NCBI RefSeq assembly: GCF_020085105.1
Contig: NC_058043.1
Location: 19,135,667-19,199,666 of the forward strand
Source of the DNA: Siniperca chuatsi
Taxonomy: Eukaryota > Chordata > Actinopteri > Centrarchiformes > Sinipercidae
Direction of reading: 5' to 3'
Length of the DNA: 64,000 nucleotides
Positions within the stretch are counted from its first letter, which is position 1. Each line of letters begins with the position of its first letter. The notes beneath the pieces are model-generated. The model searched no databases and had not been told where the DNA came from. It saw nothing but the letters and a program-made list of their open reading frames with translations. Below are positions 47,901 to 58,140 of the stretch, in pieces. A program made the position numbers and the translations under genes.

Positions 47901-50900
47901 ATGGTGTGGCTCACTGATGTCTTTTTAATAGTTTTTGGACAACGAATAGAGCTCTATGGCACAGAGGAATAAGATATGTCAGGCTTTAGCTATACAGATG
48001 CTTGTTAGTAGGATTAATTCATTGATGGTTTTGGTCTTCCTGTGGGATTTGTTGAAGAAAAATACAAAAGATAACCAGACTTATCCTTTAAATTCAAGGA
48101 TACCTGTAACATTCTGTAGATTCTTCTTTCCATCTAGTTATTGTGTCAAAAACAAAACAAAAACAGAGTGGAAAATGTCTTAGAGGTAATTAAACATGTG
48201 GTTAACAAAATTTATAGAGAGACAATAATCTTTCAGCTTTATGGATTGTCTCAGAGGTATCATCATTGTGTTTCCTCTTTGGTTAGTGAAGCGTATTGCT
48301 AACACTCTTCTGGTAAATCCACAGCTCATTTTACGCCACATTACAATTTAAAGGTCAATGCATGTCTTCTGTTACAAATAAATCTGCATTTATTGTGCAG
48401 GCACCCACAATAGGGTGATGCATTTAACATTGGTACACATTGTTTTCAGGGTCATATTCTGCACCATCCCACAGCAGCTCGATGTGAATGTAGCAGCAGC
48501 ATCCCCTGACCTACACTCCTCTTGAGTGATTTACAATGACATCAGATAAGTGAACGCCACGACTCTTCAACAGCGACCACGCAGGGAGTGAGCGCATTGA
48601 TTGGATACATTCTGAGGAGCGTTAAATTGTTAAAGTGCTGCCAAACTCTATAAATCCAGGCCTCACTGTCTATCGCTCCTTCTCTCCACTAAAATGAACA
48701 GACAGCGCCATTTCACCCAGCCCCTCATCTTGCTGCCTTTTTGTTTTCTAATGCAAATGTTTGGGTGAGAAAAAGATCAATGCATGTGTAATAGCTTATT
48801 GAATTTTTGTGCAGATTGTGAGAGAGAGGTAGTTGGACAGAAATGAAGAGACGCAGAGGGGGAGAAAAAAAGAAAAACAGACAACCAGAGACAGAATCTT
48901 ATCGTCACAGTAGATTTCACAAACCCCAGCGTGTGCACACACAGGCATGCACACACCAATATGCTGTGACTAAAGCCTCTCAAATTGGCAATTCATTTAG
49001 CCAATTTAGGTTTAATAATCACAGAGGTAATGTCAATGTCAATGACGTCGCTGGAGCCTCTCTGTATTCCCCGCCTGCCTCCATCTTTGTGCCTCCATGA
49101 AGGGACCAGGAGGGAAGGGGACAGGAGACTGGATGACATGGCAGAAGCACTGCAGGGTCCCAACAAAAAAAAGAAAAGAAATGAAGCCACCTTTAGTTCC
49201 ATGCCCCTCAGCTCCACACTCAAGAGGACTGGCCTTGCACAAGATGCCAGCCGCCTCACATCTGCATCTAAATGGGCTGCTGTGCAGACAAGACTCTGAA
49301 ATGAGCTTCTGTGGCAGATTAGCCAGCCTCCCCTGACAAAAACCCCCTCACTGTCACTGCAGCAGAGAGGGACAACTCTGTGGTGGCAGTGGGTCTGTTA
49401 ACCCGAAAACCACTGGATCCACTGTGTTCTTATTTGTTTTCCTCCCAGGTTTTGTGTACAAGGCAACGTGAAAAAGAGTTGATCCAACATTTGGTGGCAG
49501 ATGCTGTTAATACATTGATGATCGTAATCTGTTCAAATGATTTATGACTCCTATTTATTGTTTCGTGGCAGGAATGCTGAGGTGCCACATTTTGGCATTA
49601 GGAGACATTATAACCAGTTCTCTGCAAAACAAATGCTTTAACTGATTTGTTATATCAGCTCTCTCCCATGTGGTGTAAATGCAATGCAACTGTTAGAAGG
49701 TCTAACCTTTGAAGAAACAAAGTGCTAACTTTGTCGTGATTGCAGGGGGAAGATGGCTCTGTCTTAGTGTCGCATACTGCTACTGTGAAGGACTGAGCAT
49801 GAAATCCAATTTACTGCAGCTCAGCTTACCCTCAAGTCAAAGGCAGCTATTTCAACCTAAGTGAGGGGGGGCAGACGACAATGCACACACATTCACACAC
49901 AAACCTTTGTAGTCTGAATGAACAATTCTCTAAAAGGAGTAACTTATAGGCTCAACGCTGATTAATGTTGTGTTTGTCTGTGTGAGATATGGACAGTGAG
50001 AAAAGGACACGCTGAAGAGGAGAGCTGAGTGCTGTTGAAGGAGAACACAGTTGATTTCAGTCTCCACTTTGTTTTAATGATAGATGCTCTGCGCCCCAGT
50101 GGCCAGGCTTAAATGCCACCTCCCAGAGAACTCTCAGAAGTCCTCTTTCATTGGAAATATGTGTGTGTGTGTGTGTCTGTTTTTATGCAGTGCTTTTGAG
50201 ATCGACTAGTCCTTCTGCAGCTCCACTCTGTGATTTCATGCAGTATTTGTAATTAGTGAAGACTTTTCCCCCCACAGATTTTGCACCCCTCTCATTAAAA
50301 TTAAAATCATTATGTAATGATAACGGTAGTACATTGCTTTCTTGGACTTTTCCCTGCTAACAATTTTTCATGAAAAATTCTTGTCAGATTATGAAACATC
50401 ATAACGAGGTAAGAACTCCCTGATTGGCAAGGAACTGGAGATGACGAGCAAAGAGGAGCATGGTAGGAAATAATGGCAGCAGGGCTGAGTGGATGGAGTC
50501 GATTGAGCGAGGAAAACAGGTCTTGACGAGGTGGGGAGATGAGCTGGAAAGAAAAGGAAAGCACCTAGGAGGGGGAGGGAGCCGCATGTTTTGAGGTGAG
50601 TCCAAGGTGACCAGGGGAGGTAAAGAGCCACGTTAACCTGCAGGTTATTGTAGAGAAGACATGCCATCTGTTAACTGAAGAAAGCAGCTATACTCCACAC
50701 AGCATATGACATACTGTACTATACATGTGTTAAAAATCTCATGGTAACATTGAAAGTGAAAGCAGTCCAGTCATGCAGCTGCTAGAAAGGGTTAACCTTT
50801 GGCTGTCACATGCAAAATGTCATACACGCGTGAACAATTTTGGGTTATTTTGTTGCCCTCCCCGTAGGTTGTCTACATGTCATATCTTGTTTTAAGCATC

Positions 50901-53900
50901 TACACAAATCCTGAGACACAGAGTTGGTAAAATGGGTTGTGTATGGTCCATATTTTTTGTGTGTTGCTGTCAGTTTGTTTGGTTGTGAGTGAGAGTGCAG
51001 CATTTTCACTACATGCACTCCTCTGAATTTGCATCATATGAGACAAGCTGAAGTTGAGTTAAGGAAATCTTTGCCTTGTGTTTTTCAAGTGAATTTGACT
51101 GCCGTCTGTGTTTATTCGCACCAAACAGCCAATGTGACACCTGTGCAGACGTTAGTTGTAGCTAGCTAACAAGATACACACCGACCGTGTGTGCGTGTGT
51201 GTGTGCATGTTTGTGTTCAGACTCTGACTGGTCTCTGAACACACCAGGAACTCCATTTCTTTCTGTTATTTTCTTCAAGTGTCTCTCCTTTTTCCTCTCG
51301 TCTCTGTACATTTATGAAGTTGACAAATGTTTTACTCAAGTTGAAACATTTTAAGACTGTCCTCCCAAGAAGACTGACAGCATCAGTTGTTTCAGCAAAT
51401 GCCCCAAAACCATCTGTTTTCGTTCAAGTGACAGAGCCCTCTAGAGGCGATATTAATTATGACGGGAGCAAAGGAGGAAGGCAGGTTACGTTGTTCTAGA
51501 GCGACAAAGTTCGCATTTGGATTGAAAATTTTGCTTTGCGTTCTGTCTAAACCCTGAAAGACACGCGTTTCTGGTGAAATTTGTCGCCATAGGAGGCTAG
51601 GTTTACCCAATCATCATTGCTCTTACTGGAGTCTGTGTTTTCAAATGTCTAGAGCAAAGTTGATGAGTAAAATGGAATCATGACCAATAGACAAAAATAA
51701 AAAGGTTAACACCTAAGTTGACAAATACTGGAATTTCCCCTTAAGCCACAGAAAGGATGGTGGACGGTAAAGATTTCATTTTAGCAGAATATTTATGAAA
51801 CATAGTTATACAGATATAATCTATCTGTGCCTTTGAGTTCTGGGCAGTTGTGTGAATGTTAACACGCTGGATCCTGGAGAGCTTTGTTTCATAAAGAGGC
51901 TTGTGTACGTCTGCCTATCTGTATCTGACCTCTCAGGCTTCAGCTCTTGTGGTGTTGGAACATCCTGAACCTGACTGCCAACTTTTTCTTTCATTACACT
52001 GCGGCCATGGTGTAGCACAGTTTAAGGCAAACAGAGAGCACTGCCGCATGAAACTACACAGAGCAAAGCAAGGCCCATTAAGAGATCTACCATGTCAACA
52101 TGACCTGCACCCCTGCCTCACATTATTATTCTGTTTGTCAAATCATTTACACACCTGCTGGGAGCTGGAAGAGCACACTACTGCAGATACAGGCCGAGAG
52201 AAACCTGAGCAAAAAGTACACAAGCAAGCACGCAAAGGCACATGTGCAAAAGGGTAAACACACGTACGCAACAATGGCATCAGACATATGGAAGCCAGGT
52301 GCATCTCCTTATGATTTTATATAATACAGAACACACAAAGGCAATGAATACTTTGGTCTTCAATAAACAGAAAAATATATATAAAACAAAATGAGGTTGG
52401 ATGCAGCAGAACTACATATAGCATATTGTTTTTTTCCACAGAAGCAGAAATTATAGGCTATATTTTGGGAGCTGATTGGAGTTTGAAGGGCAGAGTGTGG
52501 TTTATGCTATAGCTTGGTCTTGAAGCAACACGCAAGGGTTACGCAGGGTAAGAGTGGGGCTCGGCTGTGGTCCGCATAACTTCAGCACAGTAACAAACAA
52601 ACAACAAAGAGACTTTATGATCAGCCTGTGTGCCCTTTTGCCACTTGATCCTTGGAACCCGTAAATTACAGATGTTTTGTGCTGCAGGTTTCAAGGCCTT
52701 CTACTTTTACAATTATGGTCAACAGGTCCTCCAAACTAAACGACATATACGTCTTTGTCATTGCCTTCCAAAGCAACATATATGGACATTTTCTGATCTG
52801 ACACCCATATCAGCAGGACAACGTACTGTAGTTTGTCCTTCAAACCCATTACACACACTACTGTAGGACTGTTACAAAAATTATTAATATGATTGTTTGC
52901 TGATCTGTCTCAGCTATGGTTAAGGTTTGATTAGGTTCAGGCACAATGTCTGGTCGGTTAATGCTGGGATCAGAATACGCAGTATTTTAAGCCATGCTAG
53001 CAGCTTGACTCAGTGTCAATCCGTCAGTTCTCCACTTTGGTTCAGACTGAAATATCTCAACAACTATTGGATGGATTTTCATGATATTTTGTACAGACAT
53101 TCATGGTCCCCAGAGAATAAATCCTAATGGATTTATTGGTTATCCACTCTTTATCTAGCGAGATCAGCAGGTTGAGATTTTTTGTTTTAAGTGAAATACC
53201 TCAACAGCTATTGGATGGATCGCCATGGAAAACAGTACAGATCTCCAGGTCGCCCAGAGGATAAACCCTAATGACTTTTCTGCTAGCACCACTTTTCACT
53301 TATCCTTTGAAATATCTCTGGATGGACTGCCACAAAATGCTGTAAAGACATTCATGGTTCCATGACTTTGGTCATGAACCCCTGATTTTTGCTCTAGTGC
53401 CACCATGAGGTTGACTTTTGTGGTTTTGAGGAAAACCTCAAGCTCCTCCATAAGAGGTTTTGGGTTGCTAATAAAAGTCACGCAACTTTTTCATTTACTT
53501 TTTACACATGACCGTCTTAATTAACATGGTCGTTTGAGGTCCTTGTGAAGACATGCTATACATGGTGTATGTGAGGTAACTAAAGACCTTCAGAGTTATT
53601 TGACCGTCTCCTTAATCTTTGCTTACTAGTGCTGGTTATTTTCTGAGCAGTAGTTTCAGGCTTCACAGACATATGAAATATGTGTCAGTTTGTCAAACAT
53701 GCAGAGTGACGGGCTTTTTTTCTGTTTTAAATGTCAATACTTTTCATCCATCACTGCATTGCCTCGATTCAAAGGTCATGTTGTTCATAAGGACAACTTG
53801 CACCTGTGATTCTTTTGGAGGACATTGATGAGTAGGGAGATTTTGTGTGTGTGTGTGTGTGTTCTAGCTGTATGCACACAAAGACACACACACACATTTA

Positions 53901-55776
53901 TGGATTACTTCATACTGGCTGAGTGAACAGTGATGCAAGGCACAAACTTTCTTTTCATAGTGCTGAGTGAGGTCTTTGCGTCAGACTAGAAGAAGCCTTG
54001 GCCCATTTTTAAATAAATAAAGACCTCAAACCCCTGGGTCTGAAATATTTATCATAAAAATCACACAAGAGTTACTAAACTGCGTTCCACACTGCTCTGC
54101 ACCGAGGGAGATGAGCCAGCTTTAGTACGGTTCTTTCATACTCCGCTGCTGATTGTGTTGACGTGTTCAAATATTGCCTTTCAATTGAAGAAATACAGTA
54201 TTTAGATGGTGGTGGCGGTGGATAGAGAGGCACTAAAAAGTGATTTTTTTTGGCAATGAACAGACAGAGAGGACACTTTTTTGCATTTGTCCCTCTATAT
54301 TTTCTTGTCAACACCGTCATCGCCTTTCATGGACACGATTTCGATCTATGGACTCACGTCTCTATCTCAGTAAAAGGAAACTAATACAGTATATAAAACC
54401 CCATCACCCCATGTTGTTGTGATCTGGTGTCAGTGTGTTTAGTGTCTAATGCACAAAGAGTTAAAGCTTCAGCTCCGGGGAGGGATTACCACAAGCTCAA
54501 ACACACACTCGTGCAGCGGTAAGAGGAAGCAAACAAAAATAAAGTAGTCAAATATTTAGTCAACACACACGTAGCGTACATGGAACAAGATCACTGTACT
54601 TAATCAAATTTAAGACTAGAAGCAAGCATTAGTAGAGATAAAATGACAAGATACAATGTTGAAATTGAAAATGGGAAAATAGAATGGTGAGTCTACTGTA
54701 CTGTATACGACTGCGTCACATTGATAGAAATCTCCATTTTAGTCTTTTAATAAAAATTCAGGACAGGATGTGCATCTTATTAGGGCTAATTCTGCAACAA
54801 TGTCCCCTTGTGTATTTAATTTAATAAAACTGAACACACTGAACAGCTACTTCTGTAATATTCTGCAGTGATAAACATCAACATAATTAAACTGAATACA
54901 CTAAATTCTTTTTACAAAATATAATTCAATCTTAATTTGCATAGACATACATACATAATATCTGTGTACTCTCAAGTCAAAGTAAATTTCATTTATTCTA
55001 TTACATTTTAACTAACATGTTTGGTACAGAGATTTTGAACCTATTGAAGCTTTTTAGGGAAGGTTCACTGTATAAGCATATGGCTTTTTGACCCATTCTG
55101 TCTTTTTTGTATTTGTTTTAATGCTATTTTGTCTATGTGCAAATAGCACACAAAATTTACAGACAGTCATGCGCATATACATGTGAGTGTGTCTCTATTG
55201 TCTGAGTAGATACAGTATGTTTGAGTGAAGGACAGACTGCAGGAAGTAGACAGGTTAGTAAAGACTTGCTAGTAAAGCCTGTTGTAGACGTTGGACTAAA
55301 CGAACAAATTGAGACTGAGAGGTGTCCGATTTCCTGATTCTGCTTCATAATGAAGCTTGTTGATGAGGCAGGGGACTGTATTGATGAATGACATGGAGCC
55401 TTGTATCCTGTCAGTGGTGAGTGCACTGACACTTTAGGCAGTGAGAAACTGAGATGACTGATCATATAATGCACCAAAGTTAGACCATAATCAATAAGTG
55501 CGTTGACTTAGGGTCGGGTTAGAGTACTTAAAAGGAAATATGACATTTTCTACATATTCGTCTAGAATTGTCTGGTCTTTTTCTAATCATCATACATGAC
55601 AAAGTAAACAGATCATCTAAGACACATCTGGAGACAGCGGCACATGCAGCCAAAAGTTTGTGCCAGAGATGAGTGATCACCTTGACAGAAGAGGAATGTA
55701 AGTGTAAAAAACAATCAATTGGATCAATAGGAGCAAAGAGAGAAAAGCTTTCTGATACTGTCTTACCCAAGATCAT
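30926..55776 (-). CDS. znf385a: ZNF385A, zinc-finger protein 385A
   Basis: Eight coding exons on the minus strand: 55767-55776, 45387-45532, 40775-40885, 33189-33363, 32425-32739, 31494-31681, 31311-31397, 30926-31153. All junctions are GT-AG and phases agree; the sum is 1260 nt, or 419 residues. ZNF385A (HZF) is a nuclear protein that in mammals binds RNA and p53, steering p53 to cell-cycle-arrest genes, and acts in megakaryocytes and adipocytes. Three matrin/U1-type C2H2 fingers are seen: [23 protein letters not shown] (about 79-101), [18 protein letters not shown] (about 240-250) and [25 protein letters not shown] (about 303-322). Pro/Ser-rich linkers separate them. The C-terminus has [21 protein letters not shown] and ends HGPILFTPY, characteristic of ZNF385A rather than B-D. 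The N-terminus MILG|S and the MDPVQKAV motif also fit. Introns hold a Tc1 element and a MITE. Confidence 0.94.
31311..31397 (-). other. znf385a: znf385a coding exon 7, end of finger 3
   Basis: [20 protein letters not shown] and then RHKKRTDFM, 29 codons. The acceptor is ATGTTTCAG and the donor ATG|GTAGAG. The His of finger 3 are here. Confidence 0.92.
31398..31493. other. Short znf385a intron
   Basis: 96-base intron. The frame stays open across it together with both neighbours, which is why a single long ORF appears from 31748 to 31251. Confidence 0.85.
31494..31681 (-). other. znf385a: znf385a coding exon 6, start of finger 3
   Basis: [20 protein letters not shown], a linker, then [19 protein letters not shown]. 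The donor is AAACAG|GTGAGA. This is the most conserved block of the ZNF385 family. Confidence 0.93.
32425..32739 (-). other. znf385a: znf385a coding exon 5, finger 2
   Basis: A Ser/Pro/Thr-rich linker of about 80 residues, then [20 protein letters not shown] and [10 protein letters not shown] with finger 2. The last His of the finger (KGTKH) is encoded by the next exon. Confidence 0.93.
33121..33160. repeat. (GT)n microsatellite in a znf385a intron
   Basis: Twenty uninterrupted GT units. Confidence 0.95.
33189..33363 (-). other. znf385a: znf385a coding exon 4, second half of finger 1
   Basis: [20 protein letters not shown] gives the zinc-binding His residues and a basic tail, followed by a Pro/Ser-rich linker. 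The donor is CAGG|GTGAGC. A (GT)n tract at 33121-33160 lies 28 bases inside the following intron. Confidence 0.92.
33364..34829. other. znf385a intron, no other feature
   Basis: Part of the 7.4-kb intron between coding exons 3 and 4. No gene or clear repeat boundary seen. Confidence 0.5.
34830..35185 (-). repeat. Inverted-orientation copy of the GGGACAGTTCACCCC repeat
   Basis: Ends on + with GGGGTGAACTGTCCCTTT at 35162-35179, the reverse complement of the start of the copy near 23981. The internal order (GATTATCTTGAGTAACC, CATGATTTCTGAAAAG, TTGTATTCAAAAAATGCAG, GCTGATATCTCCAAAC) also matches. It lies in the znf385a intron. It lacks the 43-bp hairpin of the other copy. Confidence 0.8.
35186..39834. 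other. znf385a intron, low-information sequence
   Basis: Holds a (TGTAC)n-like run at about 35812-35832. GGGGCCAGTAAAA motifs appear twice, near 34804 and 36004, which may mark the edges of an older repeat that the 34830-35185 copy entered. ORFs here have no domains. Confidence 0.4.
39835..39960 (+). repeat. Fish repeat end, TTTATTTATATAGCACCAAATC type
   Basis: TTTTATTTATATAGCACCAA, ATAACAGAGGTTATTTCAGG and CACTTTTCATGTAGAGCAG resemble the common teleost unit that starts TTTATTTATATAGCGCCAAATCA. A second, diverged copy starts at about 24600. Confidence 0.6.
40469..40505. repeat. 16-bp-arm perfect hairpin
   Basis: AGCTTACTACTGACAG at 40469-40484 and its exact reverse complement at 40490-40505, with the loop TACTA. 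In the znf385a intron, about 270 bases from coding exon 3. Confidence 0.85.
40775..40885 (-). other. znf385a: znf385a coding exon 3, first half of finger 1
   Basis: Starts exactly at ATG of [18 protein letters not shown] and ends in [17 protein letters not shown]. It supplies the two zinc-binding Cys of finger 1; the His pair comes from the next exon 7.4 kb away. Confidence 0.92.
41683..42731 (-). mobile_element. Tc1/mariner element with degraded transposase
   Basis: The ends CAGACAGGTGACAGATTAAA and, inverted, CAGACGAGTGACAACTTAAA followed by GGAAAAACC are matching terminal inverted repeats. The element is flanked by TA on both sides (41681-41682, 42732-42733), the Tc1 target. On the minus strand a transposase is recognisable: [20 protein letters not shown] and [13 protein letters not shown] with the second catalytic Asp region, read at about 42205-41978. 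Stops and frame changes on both sides show it is inactive. At about 1.05 kb it is shorter than the usual 1.2-1.6 kb. Confidence 0.9.
42734..45386. other. znf385a intron, no other gene
   Basis: Contains a 20-bp direct repeat AATAACATGTACATTAAACT at 44311-44330 and 44341-44360 and a (GT)n tract at 44941-44970. No coding feature. Confidence 0.5.
44941..44970. repeat. (GT)n microsatellite
   Basis: Fifteen GT units. Confidence 0.93.
45387..45532 (-). other. znf385a: znf385a coding exon 2
   Basis: Encodes [19 protein letters not shown] onward to LFHNFNT: Pro-rich N-terminal part with no finger. The acceptor is TACCACAG|GA and the donor AATACA|GTGAGT. An internal in-frame ATG (DMKPLFQF) could start a shorter isoform if an upstream non-coding exon is used. 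Confidence 0.9.
45686..46300. mobile_element. Long-TIR MITE, about 615 bp
   Basis: The left end GGAATAGTCAGACATTTTGG and the right end (reverse complement GAAATAGGGTGACATTTTGG) begin inverted repeats of about 120-130 bp. They contain GAGAGTTAGATGAGAAGA, ATGAAGCTTCTGCACGCAGC and GGTTAGCTTAGCT on the left and their diverged complements on the right. The core has CAGTTATAAATTAGGTCACT and CGTCAGGTTGTCGTTTTACA. It resembles a repeat family very common in percomorph introns. A half copy is in stat2 (18521-18750). Confidence 0.85.
46301..53034. other. znf385a first intron, no other gene
   Basis: Non-coding. It includes a (GT)n run at about 50161-50176 and a small hairpin at about 47546-47576 (TTTCATGGGATTT and complement). 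The pyrimidine-rich block at 46560-46800 produces domain-less ORFs. Confidence 0.5.
53035..53430 (+). repeat. Tandem copy of the TATTGGATGG repeat family
   Basis: Three successive units: GAAATATCTCAACAACTATT (about 53050), GAAATACCTCAACAGCTATT (about 53193) and GAAATATCTCTGGATGGACT (about 53309), spaced 143 and about 116 bases. Each is followed by a GTACAGA-like segment and a CCTAATGA or CCCCTGATTTT segment. Confidence 0.8.
53431..55766. other. znf385a first intron, 5' part
   Basis: No gene. A short (GT)n run at about 53845-53861. AT-rich elsewhere. Confidence 0.5.
55767..55776 (-). other. znf385a: znf385a first coding exon, 10 coding bases
   Basis: ATGATCTTGG|GTAAGA on the minus strand encodes MIL plus the first base of Gly. 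The next exon begins with GA and completes the codon, reproducing the MILGS start of the mammalian protein. The upstream sequence in the same frame is open for only about 16 codons and has no ATG, so this is the first start codon. The 5' UTR continues to higher coordinates. Confidence 0.82.
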
Positions 55777-56340
55777 CCTGTATCCTTCCACTGTCAACTT
55801 CTCTTTCCCACGTTTTCTTCTCACTCGGCTCTTCTCTCCCTTGAGCAGCTACTGACGTGACTCAAACCTTAAGTCCACCTCTCTGGCTCTCAGAACTCAA
55901 TGTGGAAAAGACGTCCGACATCACAACCTTCACTTTGCATCCCTACGCTGCGTCTCTTCCGTTCCCCTTGTCCACATGAGATGCTTCTCCTTCAGATCTC
56001 GACACACGTCTCTTGTTCAGCCAGCTGTTGCCCGAGGAGGAGCGCAGCAGCAGCCTTGACCATAGCACAACATGCACTCAATCTACTGCAAAGGAAGCCT
56101 GTAATTTATTCACTGTTATATATTCACTCCAGCAGGAGGAACACCAGAGAATACAGCTGAGATGGAGCTCTGCCTCACTGGAGGAACCTCTGCACCACAG
56201 CATGCGTGTCTCTCCCTCCCTCAACCGCTCTCTCTCATATTTTGGGGTTGGGTATAACCTAAAGGCACCTTGCATTCCTGAGCCGCAATTGGCTGGAGGC
56301 TCGGCCAATGAGAGCAGTCGGTGCTGAGCGTTTTCTTGGG
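55777..56340 (-). promoter_or_regulatory. znf385a: Probable 5' UTR/promoter region of znf385a
   Basis: Lies directly upstream (minus strand) of the first coding exon. It is richer in G+C and CpG than the intron DNA on either side. No TATA box is obvious and the transcription start cannot be placed. Overlapping ORFs on both strands lack domains. Confidence 0.35.
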
Positions 56341-57170
56341 TTGTTTGAATCAGGAGGCAGAGTGATAATGCTGCTGTCGATTCTGCTCTCCCTTTGCCTT
56401 TGTCACCCTTTTTCTGCTGTTTACTATTGACAGTTTTTTTCCTCTCCTTGTCTCACTCCATACTCTGCCTCGTGCTTCACACCGGTGGCATCTGAAACAT
56501 GTCCTGAGTACTTTAATGTCTGCCCTCACAACATCCTCCCCCGATATGAGGCTAGATAACTGCTCTGGTCTCCCTTTCTACCTGTCTGTTGGAGTGTTGG
56601 GCGTTCACACAAAGAGTAGTGGTACATTTTGAAAATGCTGACCAAGTTCACGCTGTAGTTGCCGTTCCAGACAACTGTGTGAACAGAACAAAAAGAAAAG
56701 CAAGCACAGAGGTGCGATGGAGACTGACAGCTTGAGAGAGTCGATGAAGCATTGGAGGAAGGGGAGGAGAGATTGAGGTTAATGCAGACTGACTGGGGAT
56801 GAAAGTGTAAGGTGAGGAAATGTGGAAGATGTGTTGGAACAGAAGGATAAAGGAGGATGCTGACAGTGGTATGACAGGCAGAGAGTGCTGAATGAGCTCA
56901 AAAACTAAGCTGCACACACGTCGGTACCAACGTTTACCAGAATTATGTATTTAAAAGTGGAACGATGTGCTAATGTATATTCAAGACTTCATCAAACTCT
57001 TTCCCACAAGATCAGGCAGCACTGTCTCCTCCGGCTTTAGGCAATATGAAGTGATCCCATTCTACATAATTGAACAGTCATCACAACAAAAAACACAGTA
57101 AATCAGGTAATGCTGTGTGTCAGCCTATGTGTGTGTGTGTGTGTTTAAGCTTGTGTGAACCTAGGATAGG

Positions 57171-57171
<1 letters not shown>

Positions 57172-57231
<60 letters not shown>
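57172..57231. repeat. (TG)n microsatellite, 30 units
   Basis: The longest dinucleotide tract of the window. A shorter tract lies at 57128-57144 and another long one at 57413-57460. Confidence 0.95.
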
Positions 57232-57233
<2 letters not shown>

Positions 57234-57409
57234 ATAAGGTTTCCTCATTAGTTGAGTCAGGCTGAATAATGCAGGTAGGTGTATTGTTGTGGCCAATGGG
57301 CCAGGTGCTAATGTGGCTGTCTGAGGGTGGAGGGTCAGACACAGCATGACTTTAATGGATGTCACCATAGGAAACTGAAACCGAACCACTGGACTCGGGT
57401 GACACACCA

Positions 57410-57412
<3 letters not shown>

Positions 57413-57460
<48 letters not shown>
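57413..57460. repeat. (GT)n microsatellite, 24 units
   Basis: Same strand phase as the tract at 57172. The two sit 180 bases apart. Confidence 0.95.
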
Positions 57461-57462
<2 letters not shown>

Positions 57463-58100
57463 CTTGCATCCCATATGGTAAGGTTCCTCACTTATTAAAA
57501 CACTTTGCTGGTTCTCAGAGAGAAAATAAACGGAAAGATGTTACTGCCAGGTTGATAGAATACAGTACACATAATTATGGCCTTGAAAGAATGAGCTGAA
57601 ATAAGCTTTTACCATTCAAATATATGCAAAAGCAAACTTCATGCCTTTATGCATGTAGTGCAGAGTTATAATAAAAAGTCTGTAATTAGGTTAATCTGTG
57701 GGGAAGTTTTTCTCAGCATTGTTCAATGGACAGCCAACATGCAGTAGTTTTACTGTACAGGTGCAGTGAAGACACAGGCCTTTATGTTTTAAATAAAAAT
57801 TTAATTAAAGTAGAATTTTGCAGAGAGAACTTTTGAAATATGGACTTGTTGTTAGCAGGACTTTTTTGGAAAGCAATTTAATGTATGTTAATGCTGTAGT
57901 ATGTTCTCTGATGAACATTATAACCATGTTTAGCACAGTAAATACAGAGCATATACAGTAGAGGTAGAGGTGGAGTTACATTCCTCTTGTCATACAAAAA
58001 TATACTGTTCTTTTGCATGAAAAAATATCCCCAAAATGTATAGATCTAATCATTCAAGTTTGTATCACGGTTGTAAGTAGTGTGCAGTGCAGTCAGTAGG

Positions 58101-58102
<2 letters not shown>

Positions 58103-58137
<35 letters not shown>
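58103..58137. repeat. (TG)n microsatellite
   Basis: About 17 units. Confidence 0.93.

Positions 58138-58140
<3 letters not shown>

Noticed and set aside
57120-57491. Thr-His repeat proteins on the minus strand, and similar ORFs at 3502, 33054, 44885 and 62701
   Set aside because: Translations of (GT)n/(CA)n microsatellites.
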